The translations under genes were made by a program, and so were the position numbers. The notes below the pieces were generated by a model, which was not told where the DNA came from, ran no database searches, and saw only the letters and a program-made list of their open reading frames with translations. A DNA stretch of 64,000 bases. It comes from Amycolatopsis eburnea (GTDB lineage Bacteria; Actinomycetota; Actinomycetes; Mycobacteriales; Pseudonocardiaceae). The stretch is taken from assembly GCF_003937945.1 (NCBI RefSeq), contig NZ_RSEC01000058.1, positions 1,364,001 to 1,428,000 on the forward strand. Reading direction: 5' to 3'. Of this stretch, positions 43,832 through 52,157 are shown piece by piece; position 1 is the first letter of the stretch, and every line of letters begins with the position of its first letter.

Positions 43832-44188
43832 ATGCCCGGATTCAACGACGTCGCCTGGTTCGAGATCGGCGCGACCGACCCGGCGGCCGCCGAACGGTTC
43901 TACGGCGACGTCTTCGGCTGGAAGGCCGTCCAGGACGAGTCGGCGAGCCCCGACCCCGCCTACCGCGTGATCGACACCGGCGGCTCGCGCGGCGGGCTCG
44001 CCACGGGTGCCGGGGACTACGCGATCTTCACCGTGCTCGTCGAGGACGTCGCCGCCGCGTGCGAGCGCGCGGAAGCCGCCGGGGGCAAGGTGCAGCGGCC
44101 TCCGGTCGTCAACCCCGTCGGCGTCACGTTCGCGCACCTGCTCGATCCCGCGGGCAACCATTTTTCCGTGTTCACCCCGCCAAAGTGA
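43832..44188 (+). CDS. VOC/glyoxalase-family small protein
   Basis: 118 aa, ATG behind GAAAGGA. One VOC half-module pair: WFEIGATDPAAAERFYGDVFGWK at the start (first metal ligand region) and LLDPAGNHFSVF at the end. This subfamily is common in actinobacteria and its substrates are mostly unknown. The 3' end overlaps the convergent WYL gene by 17 bases. Confidence 0.88.
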   Translation: MPGFNDVAWFEIGATDPAAAERFYGDVFGWKAVQDESASPDPAYRVIDTGGSRGGLATGAGDYAIFTVLVEDVAAACERAEAAGGKVQRPPVVNPVGVTFAHLLDPAGNHFSVFTPPK

Positions 44189-44861
44189 GCTGTTCGACGA
44201 CGCCGTAGGGGATGTCGAGGTCCTCGCGCCGCAACGGGCGGGGCGGGGGCACCTCGGCGGTCGCGGCGATCGAGGTGATGCGGTCGGTGCGGAAGACCCG
44301 GACCTGCTCGCGCAGCCGGCACCAGGCCACCAGGTACCAGTGGTCGGGCTTGCCGACGTAGCCCAGCGGCTCGACCTCCCGGCGCGTGACGGCTCCTTCC
44401 CGGTCGGCGTAGCCGATGCGCAGGACGCGGCGGGTGCCGAGCACGTGCGGCATCGGCGGCGGGCTGCCCGCGTCCCCGAGCAGGTGGACGCGGGCGGCGA
44501 GGTCCTGCGCCGCGGCGGCGTCGTCCTTCCGCATGGCGGCGACGAGCTTGCGCAGCGCCGACCCGGCTTCGGCGCGGAACGGCGTGCCGTCCAGCCGGCG
44601 CAGGGCGAGCGCCATCGCGACGGCTTCCCCCGGCGTCAGGTTGACCGGCGGCAGCGTGTGCGACCGGTCGAGGCAGTAGCCGCCGGTGCGCCCGGGTTCG
44701 GCGTAGATCGGCACGCCGGACTGCTGGAGCGCGCCGATGTCGCGCTCCACGGTGCGGGCGCTGACCTCGAACTTGCCCGCGAGCCAGCGCGCGCTCCGCG
44801 GGCGGGGCGCGACGGCGCGGAGCTCTTCGACGAGCGCGTACAAACGGTCGGTGCGGTTCAC
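44172..44861 (-). CDS. WYL-domain transcriptional regulator
   Basis: 229 aa, GTG start. N-terminal winged helix (RSARWLAGKFEVSARTVERD), then a WYL domain with VLRIGYADREG and KPDHWYLVAWCRLR. Regulators of this YafY/DeoR-like type sense small molecules or nucleic acid through WYL. It lies 32 bases after cobS and is convergent with the VOC gene, a pairing often seen and suggestive of local control. Confidence 0.9.
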   Translation of the reverse strand: MNRTDRLYALVEELRAVAPRPRSARWLAGKFEVSARTVERDIGALQQSGVPIYAEPGRTGGYCLDRSHTLPPVNLTPGEAVAMALALRRLDGTPFRAEAGSALRKLVAAMRKDDAAAAQDLAARVHLLGDAGSPPPMPHVLGTRRVLRIGYADREGAVTRREVEPLGYVGKPDHWYLVAWCRLREQVRVFRTDRITSIAATAEVPPPRPLRREDLDIPYGVVEQLTLAG

Positions 44862-44893
44862 GTAGCCGACTGTAGGGATGGGGTACGACAGTT

Positions 44894-45628
44894 TCAGGCG
44901 AGCGCGAGGAGCGAGGCCGCGACGGCGGCTTCGACCCCGGCGCCGAGGACGTCGCCGGTGATGCCGCCGAGCCGTTTCGTGCAGCGGTTGAGGAGCGCGG
45001 CGGTGACCGCGTAGGCGAGGACGACCGCGAGCGGGCCGCGCCACCACGGGAGTCCGGGCAGGAGGGTGGCGAGTGCGGCGGCGGCCACGGCGATCGCGAG
45101 GGCGGCGGTGCGGGGGACCGAGCCCGCGACGGTGGCGCCGAGTCCTTCCGGCCGCGCGGAGGGGATGCCGCGGGCGCAGGCCATCGAGAGCGTGCAGCGG
45201 CCGATGAGGACGGCGGCGAACGCTTGGTACGGGTCGGTGAGGGCGCCGACTTGGATGAGGAGGGTGAGGACGAGGGTCGCGACGCCGGTCGGGCCCGAGT
45301 CGCCGCGGCGCATGACGTCGAGGGCCTTGGCGCGGTCGTAGGAGGCGCCCAGGCCGTCGGCGGTGTCGGCGAGGCCGTCGAGGTGGAGGCCTCGGCTGCC
45401 GAGGGCGACGGCGCCGACGGCGAGGGCGGCGGTGGCGAGGTCCGGGAGGTGGAGGGCTTGCCCGGCGGCGACGATGAGGGCGGCGGCGAGGGCCAGGGGG
45501 AGGGTGGCAAGGGGGGCGAGGACCATGGCGCCGCTCGCCGTGCGGGGGTTGATGGTGCGGGGGGCCGGGACCGGGATGGTGGTGAGGGTTCCGACGGCCA
45601 TCCGCGCGGAGTCCCCCCAGCGGCTCAC
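44894..45628 (-). CDS. cobS: Adenosylcobinamide-GDP ribazoletransferase (cobalamin synthase) CobS
   Basis: 244 aa, about six membrane helices, GTG start. The diagnostic GLHLDGLADTADGL and RRGDSGPTG near residue 80-115 mark CobS/CobV, which joins alpha-ribazole to AdoCbi-GDP at the membrane. The C-terminal LGGITGDVLGA is also conserved. A tandem repeat array lies immediately upstream, between it and cobT. Confidence 0.95.
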   Translation of the reverse strand: MSRWGDSARMAVGTLTTIPVPAPRTINPRTASGAMVLAPLATLPLALAAALIVAAGQALHLPDLATAALAVGAVALGSRGLHLDGLADTADGLGASYDRAKALDVMRRGDSGPTGVATLVLTLLIQVGALTDPYQAFAAVLIGRCTLSMACARGIPSARPEGLGATVAGSVPRTAALAIAVAAAALATLLPGLPWWRGPLAVVLAYAVTAALLNRCTKRLGGITGDVLGAGVEAAVAASLLALA

Positions 45629-45631
45629 GCG

Positions 45632-45834
45632 CGCCCCAATGTGGCCTTGGGTGCGTGGGACGCACCGAAGGCCGCCTTGGGTGCGTGGGACGCAACCAAG
45701 GCCACATTGGGTGCGCGGGACGCAACCAAGGCCACCTTGGGTGCGCGGGACGCACCGAAGGCCACCTTGGGTGCGCGGGACGCAACCAAGGCCGCCTTGG
45801 GTGCGCTAGACGCAACGAAGGCCACATTGGGGCG
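45632..45834. repeat. Tandem 30-bp hairpin array with inverted ends
   Basis: Six full 30-base units (starting 45641, 45671, 45701, 45731, 45761, 45791) plus a partial one, consensus about GCCACCTTGGGTGCG + CGGGACGCAACCAAG. Each unit folds on itself (CTTGGGTGCG with CGCAACCAAG, 5-base loop). The outer ends CGCCCCAATGTGGCC (45632) and GGCCACATTGGGGCG (to 45834) are perfect inverted copies. It lies between cobT and cobS and is related to the element at 28963-29130. Confidence 0.85.
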
Positions 45835-45848
45835 CTTGGGCCCGGTGC

Positions 45849-46862
45849 TCACGCCAGGTCCGCCAGCAGGCCCATGTCCGCCAGGATCGCCCGCGCCGCT
45901 CGCAGGGTCGGGACTGCCTGCACCGCTCCGCTGCCCTCGCCCAGCCGCAGGCCGAGGTCCAGGATCGGCTCCAGTCCGAGCGCCTTCAGCGCGAACGCCT
46001 GCGAGGGCTCCGTCGACCGGTGCCCGGCCAGCCACCACTGCTCCGCGCCCGGTGCGATGTCCCGCGCGACCAGGGCCGCCGCGCCCGAGAAGACGCCGTC
46101 CAGCACGACCGGGATGCCGCGAACCGCTGCCTCGACCAGGAAGCCCGCCGTGGCCGCGAGGCACGCGCTGCCCAGCGCCGTCAGGCGGTCGAACGGGTCC
46201 TCGACGCGGCCCGAAGCCCGTGACAACGCTGCCGCCACCGCCGACGTCTTCCGCGACAGGCCCGCCGCGTCCACGCCCGTGCCCGTGCCGACCACCTCCG
46301 CCGCCGGCAGGCCCAGCGAGGCCGCGACCACCGCCGCGCACACCGCTGTGTTGCCGATGCCCATGTCGCCCGGGATGAGCAGGTCCGCTTCGCCCTCTTC
46401 GCCGGCGATCGCGCGGCCTGCCTCGAACGCCGCGCGCGCTTCGCCGGGGGCCAGCGCGTCCTCGACGTCGATCGAGCCCGAACCGCGGCGGATCTTGTGC
46501 GCCGTGACCGAGTCCGGGACGTCCGCCCCGTCCCAGTCGACGCCGAGGTCGGCCACCCGGACCCGCGCGCCGACCTGCGCCGCCAGCACGTTCACGCCGC
46601 TCTTGCCCGCCAGGAACACCCGGACCATCGCCGCGGTGACCTCGCGCGGGTACGCCGACAGCGCCGAGACGCCGTGGTCGCCCGCGAAGACCACCACCCG
46701 GACGTCGTCGAGCGGACGCGGCGGCACGCTGCCGTGCGCCGCGGACAGCCAGGCCGCGAGCTCCTCCAGCCTGCCGAGCGCGCCGAGGGGCTTGACCAGG
46801 CCGTCGAGCCGCTCCAGCGCGGCGGCGCGGGCGGCGGGGTCGGGCACGGGTACGTCGAACAC
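45849..46862 (-). CDS. cobT: Nicotinate-nucleotide:DMB phosphoribosyltransferase CobT
   Basis: 337 aa, GTG start behind AGGAGG. Motifs VVFAGDHGVS, IPGDMGIGNTAVCAA, LDGVFSGAAAL, and LGLRLGEGSGAV with the catalytic Glu. It makes alpha-ribazole phosphate from DMB, supplied by BluB. It lies 13 bases after cobU. Confidence 0.96.
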   Translation of the reverse strand: MFDVPVPDPAARAAALERLDGLVKPLGALGRLEELAAWLSAAHGSVPPRPLDDVRVVVFAGDHGVSALSAYPREVTAAMVRVFLAGKSGVNVLAAQVGARVRVADLGVDWDGADVPDSVTAHKIRRGSGSIDVEDALAPGEARAAFEAGRAIAGEEGEADLLIPGDMGIGNTAVCAAVVAASLGLPAAEVVGTGTGVDAAGLSRKTSAVAAALSRASGRVEDPFDRLTALGSACLAATAGFLVEAAVRGIPVVLDGVFSGAAALVARDIAPGAEQWWLAGHRSTEPSQAFALKALGLEPILDLGLRLGEGSGAVQAVPTLRAARAILADMGLLADLA

Positions 46863-46875
46863 GGGGCGCCTCCTG

Positions 46876-47478
46876 CTACAGGTCGAGCGCCCGGCCCGCG
46901 ACGACCAGCACGACCCGGTCGGCGTCGGCGGACACCCGGTTGTTGAGTGCGCCCAGCACATCACGGAACAGCCGTCCGGACGACGTTGCGGGCACCACAC
47001 CGCTGCCGACCTCGTTGCTGACCGCGACCACCGGCACCCGCGCCGCGGCCCACGCGGCGAGGAAGTCTTCGAGCCGGTCGTCGAGCCGGTGCTCCCAGCC
47101 GCGCTTGCCGTCCCAGGCGCCGATCTCGTCGAGGACGCGCGACAGCCAGGTGCCGAGGCAGTCGATGAGCAGCGGCTCGGTGGCCGTGCGCAGGGTGCCG
47201 GCGAGGTCGGTGGTCTCCACGGTCTTCCAGTGCGCCGGCCGTCGCGCCTGGTGCGCGGCCACCCGCGCGGCCCATTCGGGGTCGTCGTCGCTCGCGGGCA
47301 GGCCGGGCGCGACGTAGACGAGGTGCGGGTGGCGGGCCACGAGCCGCTCGGCGTGCCGCGACTTCCCCGAGCGGACGCCACCGAGGACCAGCACCTTGCC
47401 TTCGTCGCGGCCGTACCGGCGTAGTGCGCGCGCCAGGGTCTCGAGGTACCCGGCGAGCCGGTGGGTCAGCTTGGTCAT
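46876..47478 (-). CDS. cobU: Adenosylcobinamide kinase/guanylyltransferase CobU
   Basis: 200 aa from the ATG at 47478 (47487 and 47514 are alternatives; none has a clear RBS). P-loop VLGGVRSGKSRHAERL and AVSNEVGSGVVP are diagnostic. It phosphorylates and then GMP-activates AdoCbi. The region before the kinase motif is longer than usual by about 25 residues. Divergent from cobD with only about 36 bases between starts. Confidence 0.93.
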   Translation of the reverse strand: MTKLTHRLAGYLETLARALRRYGRDEGKVLVLGGVRSGKSRHAERLVARHPHLVYVAPGLPASDDDPEWAARVAAHQARRPAHWKTVETTDLAGTLRTATEPLLIDCLGTWLSRVLDEIGAWDGKRGWEHRLDDRLEDFLAAWAAARVPVVAVSNEVGSGVVPATSSGRLFRDVLGALNNRVSADADRVVLVVAGRALDL

Positions 47479-47514
47479 ACCCGGCATTGTGGTGCACGCG
47501 CTACCGTGCGCCAC

Positions 47515-48555
47515 GTGCCACTCCGTCTAGGGACAACCGCTGCCGGACTCGTTACCGGATATGGGGCCGACGCTCTGTTCGGTGACCCCCGAACGGGCCA
47601 TCCGGTCGCCCTGTTCGGGAGTGCCGCCGCGCGGCTGGAACACCGTCTGTGGGCGGACTCGAAGCCGCGCGGAGCCGTGTACGCGGGGTTGTGCACCTTC
47701 GCCGCTGTAGGGCTGGGCGTCGCGCTTCAGACGGCTTCACGGCGAAGTCCCTTCGCGCGCTTCGTGCTGACAGCGGTGTCTACCTGGGTCGTGCTGGGCG
47801 GACGCGGTCTCGCGGCCGAAGGCACCGAAATGGCCAGACTGCTCGAAGCGGGCGAAGTGCCCGAAGCGCGTCAGCGGCTCTCGCACCTCTGCGCGCGCGA
47901 CGCGACGACGCTCGATTCCGCCGAACTGACCCGCGCGGCCACCGAGTCGATCGCCGAGAACACGTCGGACGCCGTGGTCGCGCCGCTGTTCTGGGGTGCG
48001 GTGGCCGGGCTGCCGGGGCTGCTCGGGTACCGGGCGCTCAACACGCTCGACGCCATGGTCGGCTACCGCTCCGCGCGCCACCGGAACTTCGGCTGGGCCG
48101 CGGCGCGGGCCGACGACCTGGTCAACCTGGTGCCCTCGCGGCTCGGGGCGGCGCTCACGGCGGTGTGCGCGGGCGGCCGGGCGCGGGCGTCGTGGCGGGT
48201 CTGGCGCCGCGACGGCGGGCAGCACCCCAGCCCGAACGCGGGTCAGGTCGAGGCGGCGTTCGCCGGCGCGCTGGACATCCGGCTGGGCGGGACGAACAGC
48301 TACGGCGGCGAGGTGGAGAGCCGGGCGAGGCTGGGGGAGGGCCGCGAGCCGGAGCCGGTGGACCTGCGGCGGGCAGTGCGGTTGTCCCGGCGGGTCGGCG
48401 CGGCCGCGCTGCTGGTCGCCGCCGCCATCGCAGCCCCCACCACTCCCTGGGGGGCGGCCCCTGTCCAGTCTATCGGCCCCCGCCGGGGGAAAAGCTCCGC
48501 TCGGCGATCTGTGGACAACTCGGGGGCCGGCGCCGTGGCTGTGGACAACCGGTGA
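47515..48555 (+). CDS. cobD: Adenosylcobinamide-phosphate synthase CobD (CbiB)
   Basis: 346 aa, GTG start. Membrane protein: YGADALFGDPRTGHPVALFG near the start, TESIAENTSDAVVAPLFW and HPSPNAGQVEAAFAGALD are CbiB/CobD hallmarks. It attaches the aminopropanol arm to adenosylcobyric acid. A TACCGT 7 bases before the GTG would give a leaderless message. Coupled to cobQ by GTGA. Confidence 0.94.
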   Translation: MPLRLGTTAAGLVTGYGADALFGDPRTGHPVALFGSAAARLEHRLWADSKPRGAVYAGLCTFAAVGLGVALQTASRRSPFARFVLTAVSTWVVLGGRGLAAEGTEMARLLEAGEVPEARQRLSHLCARDATTLDSAELTRAATESIAENTSDAVVAPLFWGAVAGLPGLLGYRALNTLDAMVGYRSARHRNFGWAAARADDLVNLVPSRLGAALTAVCAGGRARASWRVWRRDGGQHPSPNAGQVEAAFAGALDIRLGGTNSYGGEVESRARLGEGREPEPVDLRRAVRLSRRVGAAALLVAAAIAAPTTPWGAAPVQSIGPRRGKSSARRSVDNSGAGAVAVDNR

Positions 48556-50033
48556 GCGGCCTCCTCGTCGCCGGCACGACGTCCGATGCCGGGAAGAGCC
48601 TGGTCACCGCCGGGATCTGCCGGTGGCTCGCACGCCGCGGGATCCGCGTGGCCCCCTTCAAGGCCCAGAACATGTCCAACAACTCCATGGTCTGCGGCAA
48701 CGGCGCCGAGATCGGCCGGGCGCAGTGGGTGCAGGCGCGCGCCGCCGGGGTGGAGCCCGAGGCCGCCATGAACCCCGTGCTGCTCAAGCCCGGGAGCGAC
48801 CGGCGCAGTCACGTCGTCGCGCTCGGGAAGCCGTTCGGCACGCTCGAAGCCGGTGAGTACGCCACCGGCCGGGCCGGGCTCGCCGAAATCGCGTTCGGCG
48901 CGTACGAAGACCTCAGCGCCCGCTACGACGTCGTCGTCTGCGAGGGCGCCGGCAGCCCGGCGGAGATCAACCTCCGCGGCGGCGACTACGTCAACATGGG
49001 GCTCGCGCGGCGGTTCGGGCTGCCGGTCCTGGTCGTCGGCGACATCGACCGCGGCGGGGTGCTGGCCGCGATGTTCGGCACCCTCGCGCTGCTCTCGGCC
49101 GAGGACCAGGCGCTCGTCGCGGGCTGGGTGGTCAACAAGTTCCGCGGCGACGTCGGCCTGCTGCGCCCGGGCCTGGACAGCCTCGAGAAGGTCACCGGAC
49201 GGCCCGTGCTGGGCGTGCTGCCCTGGCTCGACCGCGTGTGGATCGACTCGGAGGACGCGCTGGCGGCCGCGGGCTGGCGGCGGGAGACCCACGGCGGCGG
49301 CCTGCGCGTGGCCGTCGTCCGGTTCCCGCGCGCGTCCAACGCCACCGACGTCGACGCGCTCGCCGCCGAGCCCGGGGTCACGGTCACGCTGACCGCCGAC
49401 CCGGACGTCGTCGTGGCCGCGGACGTCGTCGTGCTGCCCGGTTCGCGCGCCACCGTCGACGACCTCGCCTGGCTGCGCGAACGCGGCCTGGACAGGGCGG
49501 TCGCGGCGCGCGCGGCGGCCGGACGGCCGGTGCTCGGCATCTGCGGCGGCTACCAGATGCTCGCGGAGTCCATTGTGGACGATGTCGAGTCCGGCGCCGG
49601 TCCGGTGTCCGGGCTCGGCCTGCTGCCGACGCGGGTGGCGTTCGCCGCGGAGAAGGTGCTGGCGCGGCCGTCAGGGGAGTGGCGCGGAAACCCGGTGCGC
49701 GCCTACGAAATCCACCACGGCTCGGTGACCGCGCCGGCGGGTCTGGAGTCCTTTCTGGACGGCGTGCGCGCCGGATCGGTGTGGGGCACGATGTGGCACG
49801 GCGCCTTCGAGAACGACGGCTTCCGCCGCGCGTGGCTCACCGAAGCGGCGGCGCAGGCGGGCGTCGGGTGGACGCCCGCGCCGGACGCGCCCGGTTTCGG
49901 GGACCTGCGCGAGGAAATGCTCGACAAGCTGGCCGACGCGATCGACGCCCACCTGGACGCGGCGACGCTGCTCGCGTTGCTCGAGCGGGGCGCGCCGGCG
50001 GGACTTCCGTTCGTCCCGCCGGGCGCCCCCTAG
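48552..50033 (+). CDS. cobQ: Adenosylcobyric acid synthase CobQ
   Basis: 493 aa. N-terminal synthetase domain with GTTSDAGKSLVTAGI, PFKAQNMSNNS and CEGAGSPAEINL; C-terminal glutamine amidotransferase-like domain with the Cys in LGICGGYQMLA and the His in YEIHHGSV. It amidates side chains b, d, e and g. Its stop codon directly abuts the convergent cbtA stop. Confidence 0.97.
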   Translation: MSGLLVAGTTSDAGKSLVTAGICRWLARRGIRVAPFKAQNMSNNSMVCGNGAEIGRAQWVQARAAGVEPEAAMNPVLLKPGSDRRSHVVALGKPFGTLEAGEYATGRAGLAEIAFGAYEDLSARYDVVVCEGAGSPAEINLRGGDYVNMGLARRFGLPVLVVGDIDRGGVLAAMFGTLALLSAEDQALVAGWVVNKFRGDVGLLRPGLDSLEKVTGRPVLGVLPWLDRVWIDSEDALAAAGWRRETHGGGLRVAVVRFPRASNATDVDALAAEPGVTVTLTADPDVVVAADVVVLPGSRATVDDLAWLRERGLDRAVAARAAAGRPVLGICGGYQMLAESIVDDVESGAGPVSGLGLLPTRVAFAAEKVLARPSGEWRGNPVRAYEIHHGSVTAPAGLESFLDGVRAGSVWGTMWHGAFENDGFRRAWLTEAAAQAGVGWTPAPDAPGFGDLREEMLDKLADAIDAHLDAATLLALLERGAPAGLPFVPPGAP

Positions 50034-50789
50034 TCAAGCGGCGACGGCGGTCTTCTTCGTGAGCGCCTTCTCCGCGAAGGCGCCGAAAGCCAGGCCCAGC
50101 GCCAGCCACAGCGTCACCTGCGTGCCGACCGACGCCGTGCGGAAGCTCCACAGCGTCGACGCCGGGAACTCCGCCGGGACCTCGTCGACCGCCGGCATCA
50201 GCCAGGCCACCACGCCGATCACGACGAGGTAGCCCGCCGCCGCGAGGAGGAAGCCGTTCCAGGCGCCGAAGCGGTCCGCGAGCTTGCGGCCGAACACCGT
50301 CGCGAGGATGCCCGCGAGCAGGGACACCGCGACGAACCCGAAGTACAGCTCGGTGCGCGCGCCGATCGTCCCCGGCTGGCCCACCGCGGGCGGGTTGGCC
50401 GGGTACTTGAGGAACGGCACCAGGAACACCACGGCGAACGCGCCCGCCGTGAGCAGCAGTGCCGTCACGCGCGGGCGCAGGGTGCCCAGGCGGCCTTGGG
50501 CGAACGCGAAGGCGAGCGAGAGCAGGCCGCCGATCGCCACGCCGTAGACCAGGACGCCGGTGAGCAGCCCGAGGGTGCTCTGGACGTCCCGGGGGACCAG
50601 CTCCTCGTCGTGCTCCTCGGCGGGCGTGGCGCCGGCGTCGTGCGAATGCGAGTGCGAGTGGCCGCCGGACTCTTCGAGGCCGATGGCGGTGTCGACCGAC
50701 GGCTCACCGAAGGCGTAGGCGAACCCGAACGCGAGCACGCCGGCGATCAGGCCCGCGAGCATGCCGCGGACCAGCAGGGTCTTCATCAT
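50034..50789 (-). CDS. cbtA: CbtA-family cobalt transporter subunit
   Basis: 251 aa, five to seven membrane helices. A His-rich stretch with GGHSHSHSHDAG in the first loop and FLVPFLKYPANPPAVG are typical of CbtA. CbtA and CbtB were predicted as a B12-regulated cobalt uptake system; the riboswitch upstream of cbtB supports this. Starts 19 bases after cbtB. Confidence 0.9.
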   Translation of the reverse strand: MMKTLLVRGMLAGLIAGVLAFGFAYAFGEPSVDTAIGLEESGGHSHSHSHDAGATPAEEHDEELVPRDVQSTLGLLTGVLVYGVAIGGLLSLAFAFAQGRLGTLRPRVTALLLTAGAFAVVFLVPFLKYPANPPAVGQPGTIGARTELYFGFVAVSLLAGILATVFGRKLADRFGAWNGFLLAAAGYLVVIGVVAWLMPAVDEVPAEFPASTLWSFRTASVGTQVTLWLALGLAFGAFAEKALTKKTAVAA

Positions 50790-50808
50790 GGGAGTGCGTG
50801 CCCGCCGC

Positions 50809-51018
50809 TCAGTGGCAGGGGAAGGCCAGCAGGTGCCGGCCGTCGTGCACGAACTCGTGGACGTAGGAGTTCGCGAAGACCGCCATCGCGCCCTGCTCGG
50901 CGCTGACGAAGTACAGCGCGATCAGGGCGAGGAGCACCACGAACACCGCCCACGGCACGATCTCACGGATCGGGATGCGGATCGGGAGCGGGACGGCGGG
51001 AGCTGCCGTGTGGGACAT
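50809..51018 (-). CDS. cbtB: CbtB-family cobalt transporter subunit
   Basis: 69 aa, one membrane helix (IVPWAVFVVLLALIALYFV) followed by a His-rich tail (VHEFVHDGRHLLAFPCH) likely to bind cobalt. RBS GAGGAGG lies nine bases before the ATG. First gene of a two-gene operon behind a cobalamin riboswitch. Confidence 0.92.
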   Translation of the reverse strand: MSHTAAPAVPLPIRIPIREIVPWAVFVVLLALIALYFVSAEQGAMAVFANSYVHEFVHDGRHLLAFPCH

Positions 51019-51062
51019 GGGCGTGGCCTCCTCGGGCTTTCGCGGCCTCATCGGGGTCGGTC

Positions 51063-51148
51063 ACGAGGGTCCGGGTCTGGCTTCCCCCTGGCGGGGGTCA
51101 CAGTGGCGCGACCGCGCGGACTTGCACCGCGTTCCGGAATCTCCTCGT
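51063..51148 (-). promoter_or_regulatory. Cobalamin riboswitch upstream of cbtBA
   Basis: The minus strand carries GGTGCAAGTCCGCG, the B12-box-like GCGCCACTGT and GGGGAAGCCAGACCC in order. P1 closes with ACGAGG/CCTCGT (51143-51148 with 51063-51068). Only 86 nt lie between the P1 ends, so it is a compact form. It links cobalt uptake to B12 status. Confidence 0.9.
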
Positions 51149-51204
51149 CTGGCCGGTTGAGCGTAGGTCCGCCGTTCCGGCCCCGTCAATGTGACAATGC
51201 CGCG

Positions 51205-52110
51205 GTGACTCGAATGGTGGCGGCCCTCGATGTGGGCGGGACGACGATCAAGGCGGCGTTGCTCGACGAGCAGCTGCGGCCCCAGGCGGCATTGCGGGCG
51301 GAGACGGCGCGCAGCGCGGACGGGACGGCGCTCGCGGCGCAGGTCGTGGACATCGTGGCCGCGCTGGCGGAGCAGGCGGGCACCGGGCGGCCCGCCGCCG
51401 TCGGGGTCGTGGTGCCCGGGATCGTCGACGAGGAGACCCGGATCTGCCACTTCTCGGCCAACCTCGACTGGCGCGAGGTGCACTTCGGCGAGCTCCTGGA
51501 AGGACGGCTCGGGCTGCCGGTGGCGTTCGGGCACGACGTCACCGCGGGCGGCATCGCCGAGTTCCGGGTCGGCGCCGGGCAGGGCGCGACGAACGCGGCG
51601 TTCATCCCGGTCGGCACCGGCATCGCGGCCGCGCTGCTGCTCGACGGCCGGATCCACCGCGCGCACGGGCAGGCGGGCGAGGTCGGGCACATCGACGTCG
51701 GCCACCCCGGCAAGTGCGGCTGCGGCGCGACCGGCTGCCTGGAGGCGATCTCGTCGGCGGCGTCGATCGCGCGCCGCTACACCGAGCGCACCGGCCGCCC
51801 GGCCGACGGCGCCCGCGAGGTGGTGGAGCTGGCCCGCGGCGGCGACGAGGTCGCGGTCGCGGTGGTCCAGGACGCGCTCGACGGCCTCGGCCACGGCATC
51901 CGGACGCTGCTGACGCTGCTCGGCCCGGAGGTGATCGTCCTGGGCGGCGGCCTGTTCACCGCGGCCGACTACGTGCTGGAGCCGGTGCGCGAGTGGCTGG
52001 CGGCGCACCTGACGTTCCAGAAGATGCCGGAGCTGCGGATCGCGAAGCTGGGCGACGAAGCCGGCCGCCTCGGCGCCGGCCTGCTGGCGTTCGACCTGTT
52101 GGACGCCTGA
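51205..52110 (+). CDS. ROK-family sugar kinase
   Basis: 301 aa from GTG 51205 (ATG 51214 possible). ATP site ALDVGGTTIKAALLD, catalytic Asp in FGHDVTAGG, and the zinc-binding ROK signature GKCGCGATGCLEAIS. Glucokinase-like; the exact sugar is not decidable. It converges on a DeoR regulator gene, fitting a sugar-utilisation locus. Confidence 0.93.
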   Translation: MTRMVAALDVGGTTIKAALLDEQLRPQAALRAETARSADGTALAAQVVDIVAALAEQAGTGRPAAVGVVVPGIVDEETRICHFSANLDWREVHFGELLEGRLGLPVAFGHDVTAGGIAEFRVGAGQGATNAAFIPVGTGIAAALLLDGRIHRAHGQAGEVGHIDVGHPGKCGCGATGCLEAISSAASIARRYTERTGRPADGAREVVELARGGDEVAVAVVQDALDGLGHGIRTLLTLLGPEVIVLGGGLFTAADYVLEPVREWLAAHLTFQKMPELRIAKLGDEAGRLGAGLLAFDLLDA

Positions 52111-52114
52111 GCCA

Positions 52115-52138
52115 GGACCGGGTCAGCGCGGCCGGTCC
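52115..52138. terminator. Hairpin between ROK and DeoR genes
   Basis: GGACCGG (52115-52121) pairs exactly with CCGGTCC (52132-52138) across a 10-base loop, between the convergent stop codons. It could end transcription in both directions; no U-tract. Confidence 0.45.
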
Positions 52139-52157
52139 GGCGGTCCCCGCGACGCCG

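Noticed and set aside
45632..45834. CRISPR array
   Set aside because: The 30-base units are contiguous with no unique spacers and there are no cas genes.
50761..51204. N-terminal extension of the ROK kinase
   Set aside because: It would run through the cbtB gene and the riboswitch on the other strand; the kinase fold starts at GTG 51205.
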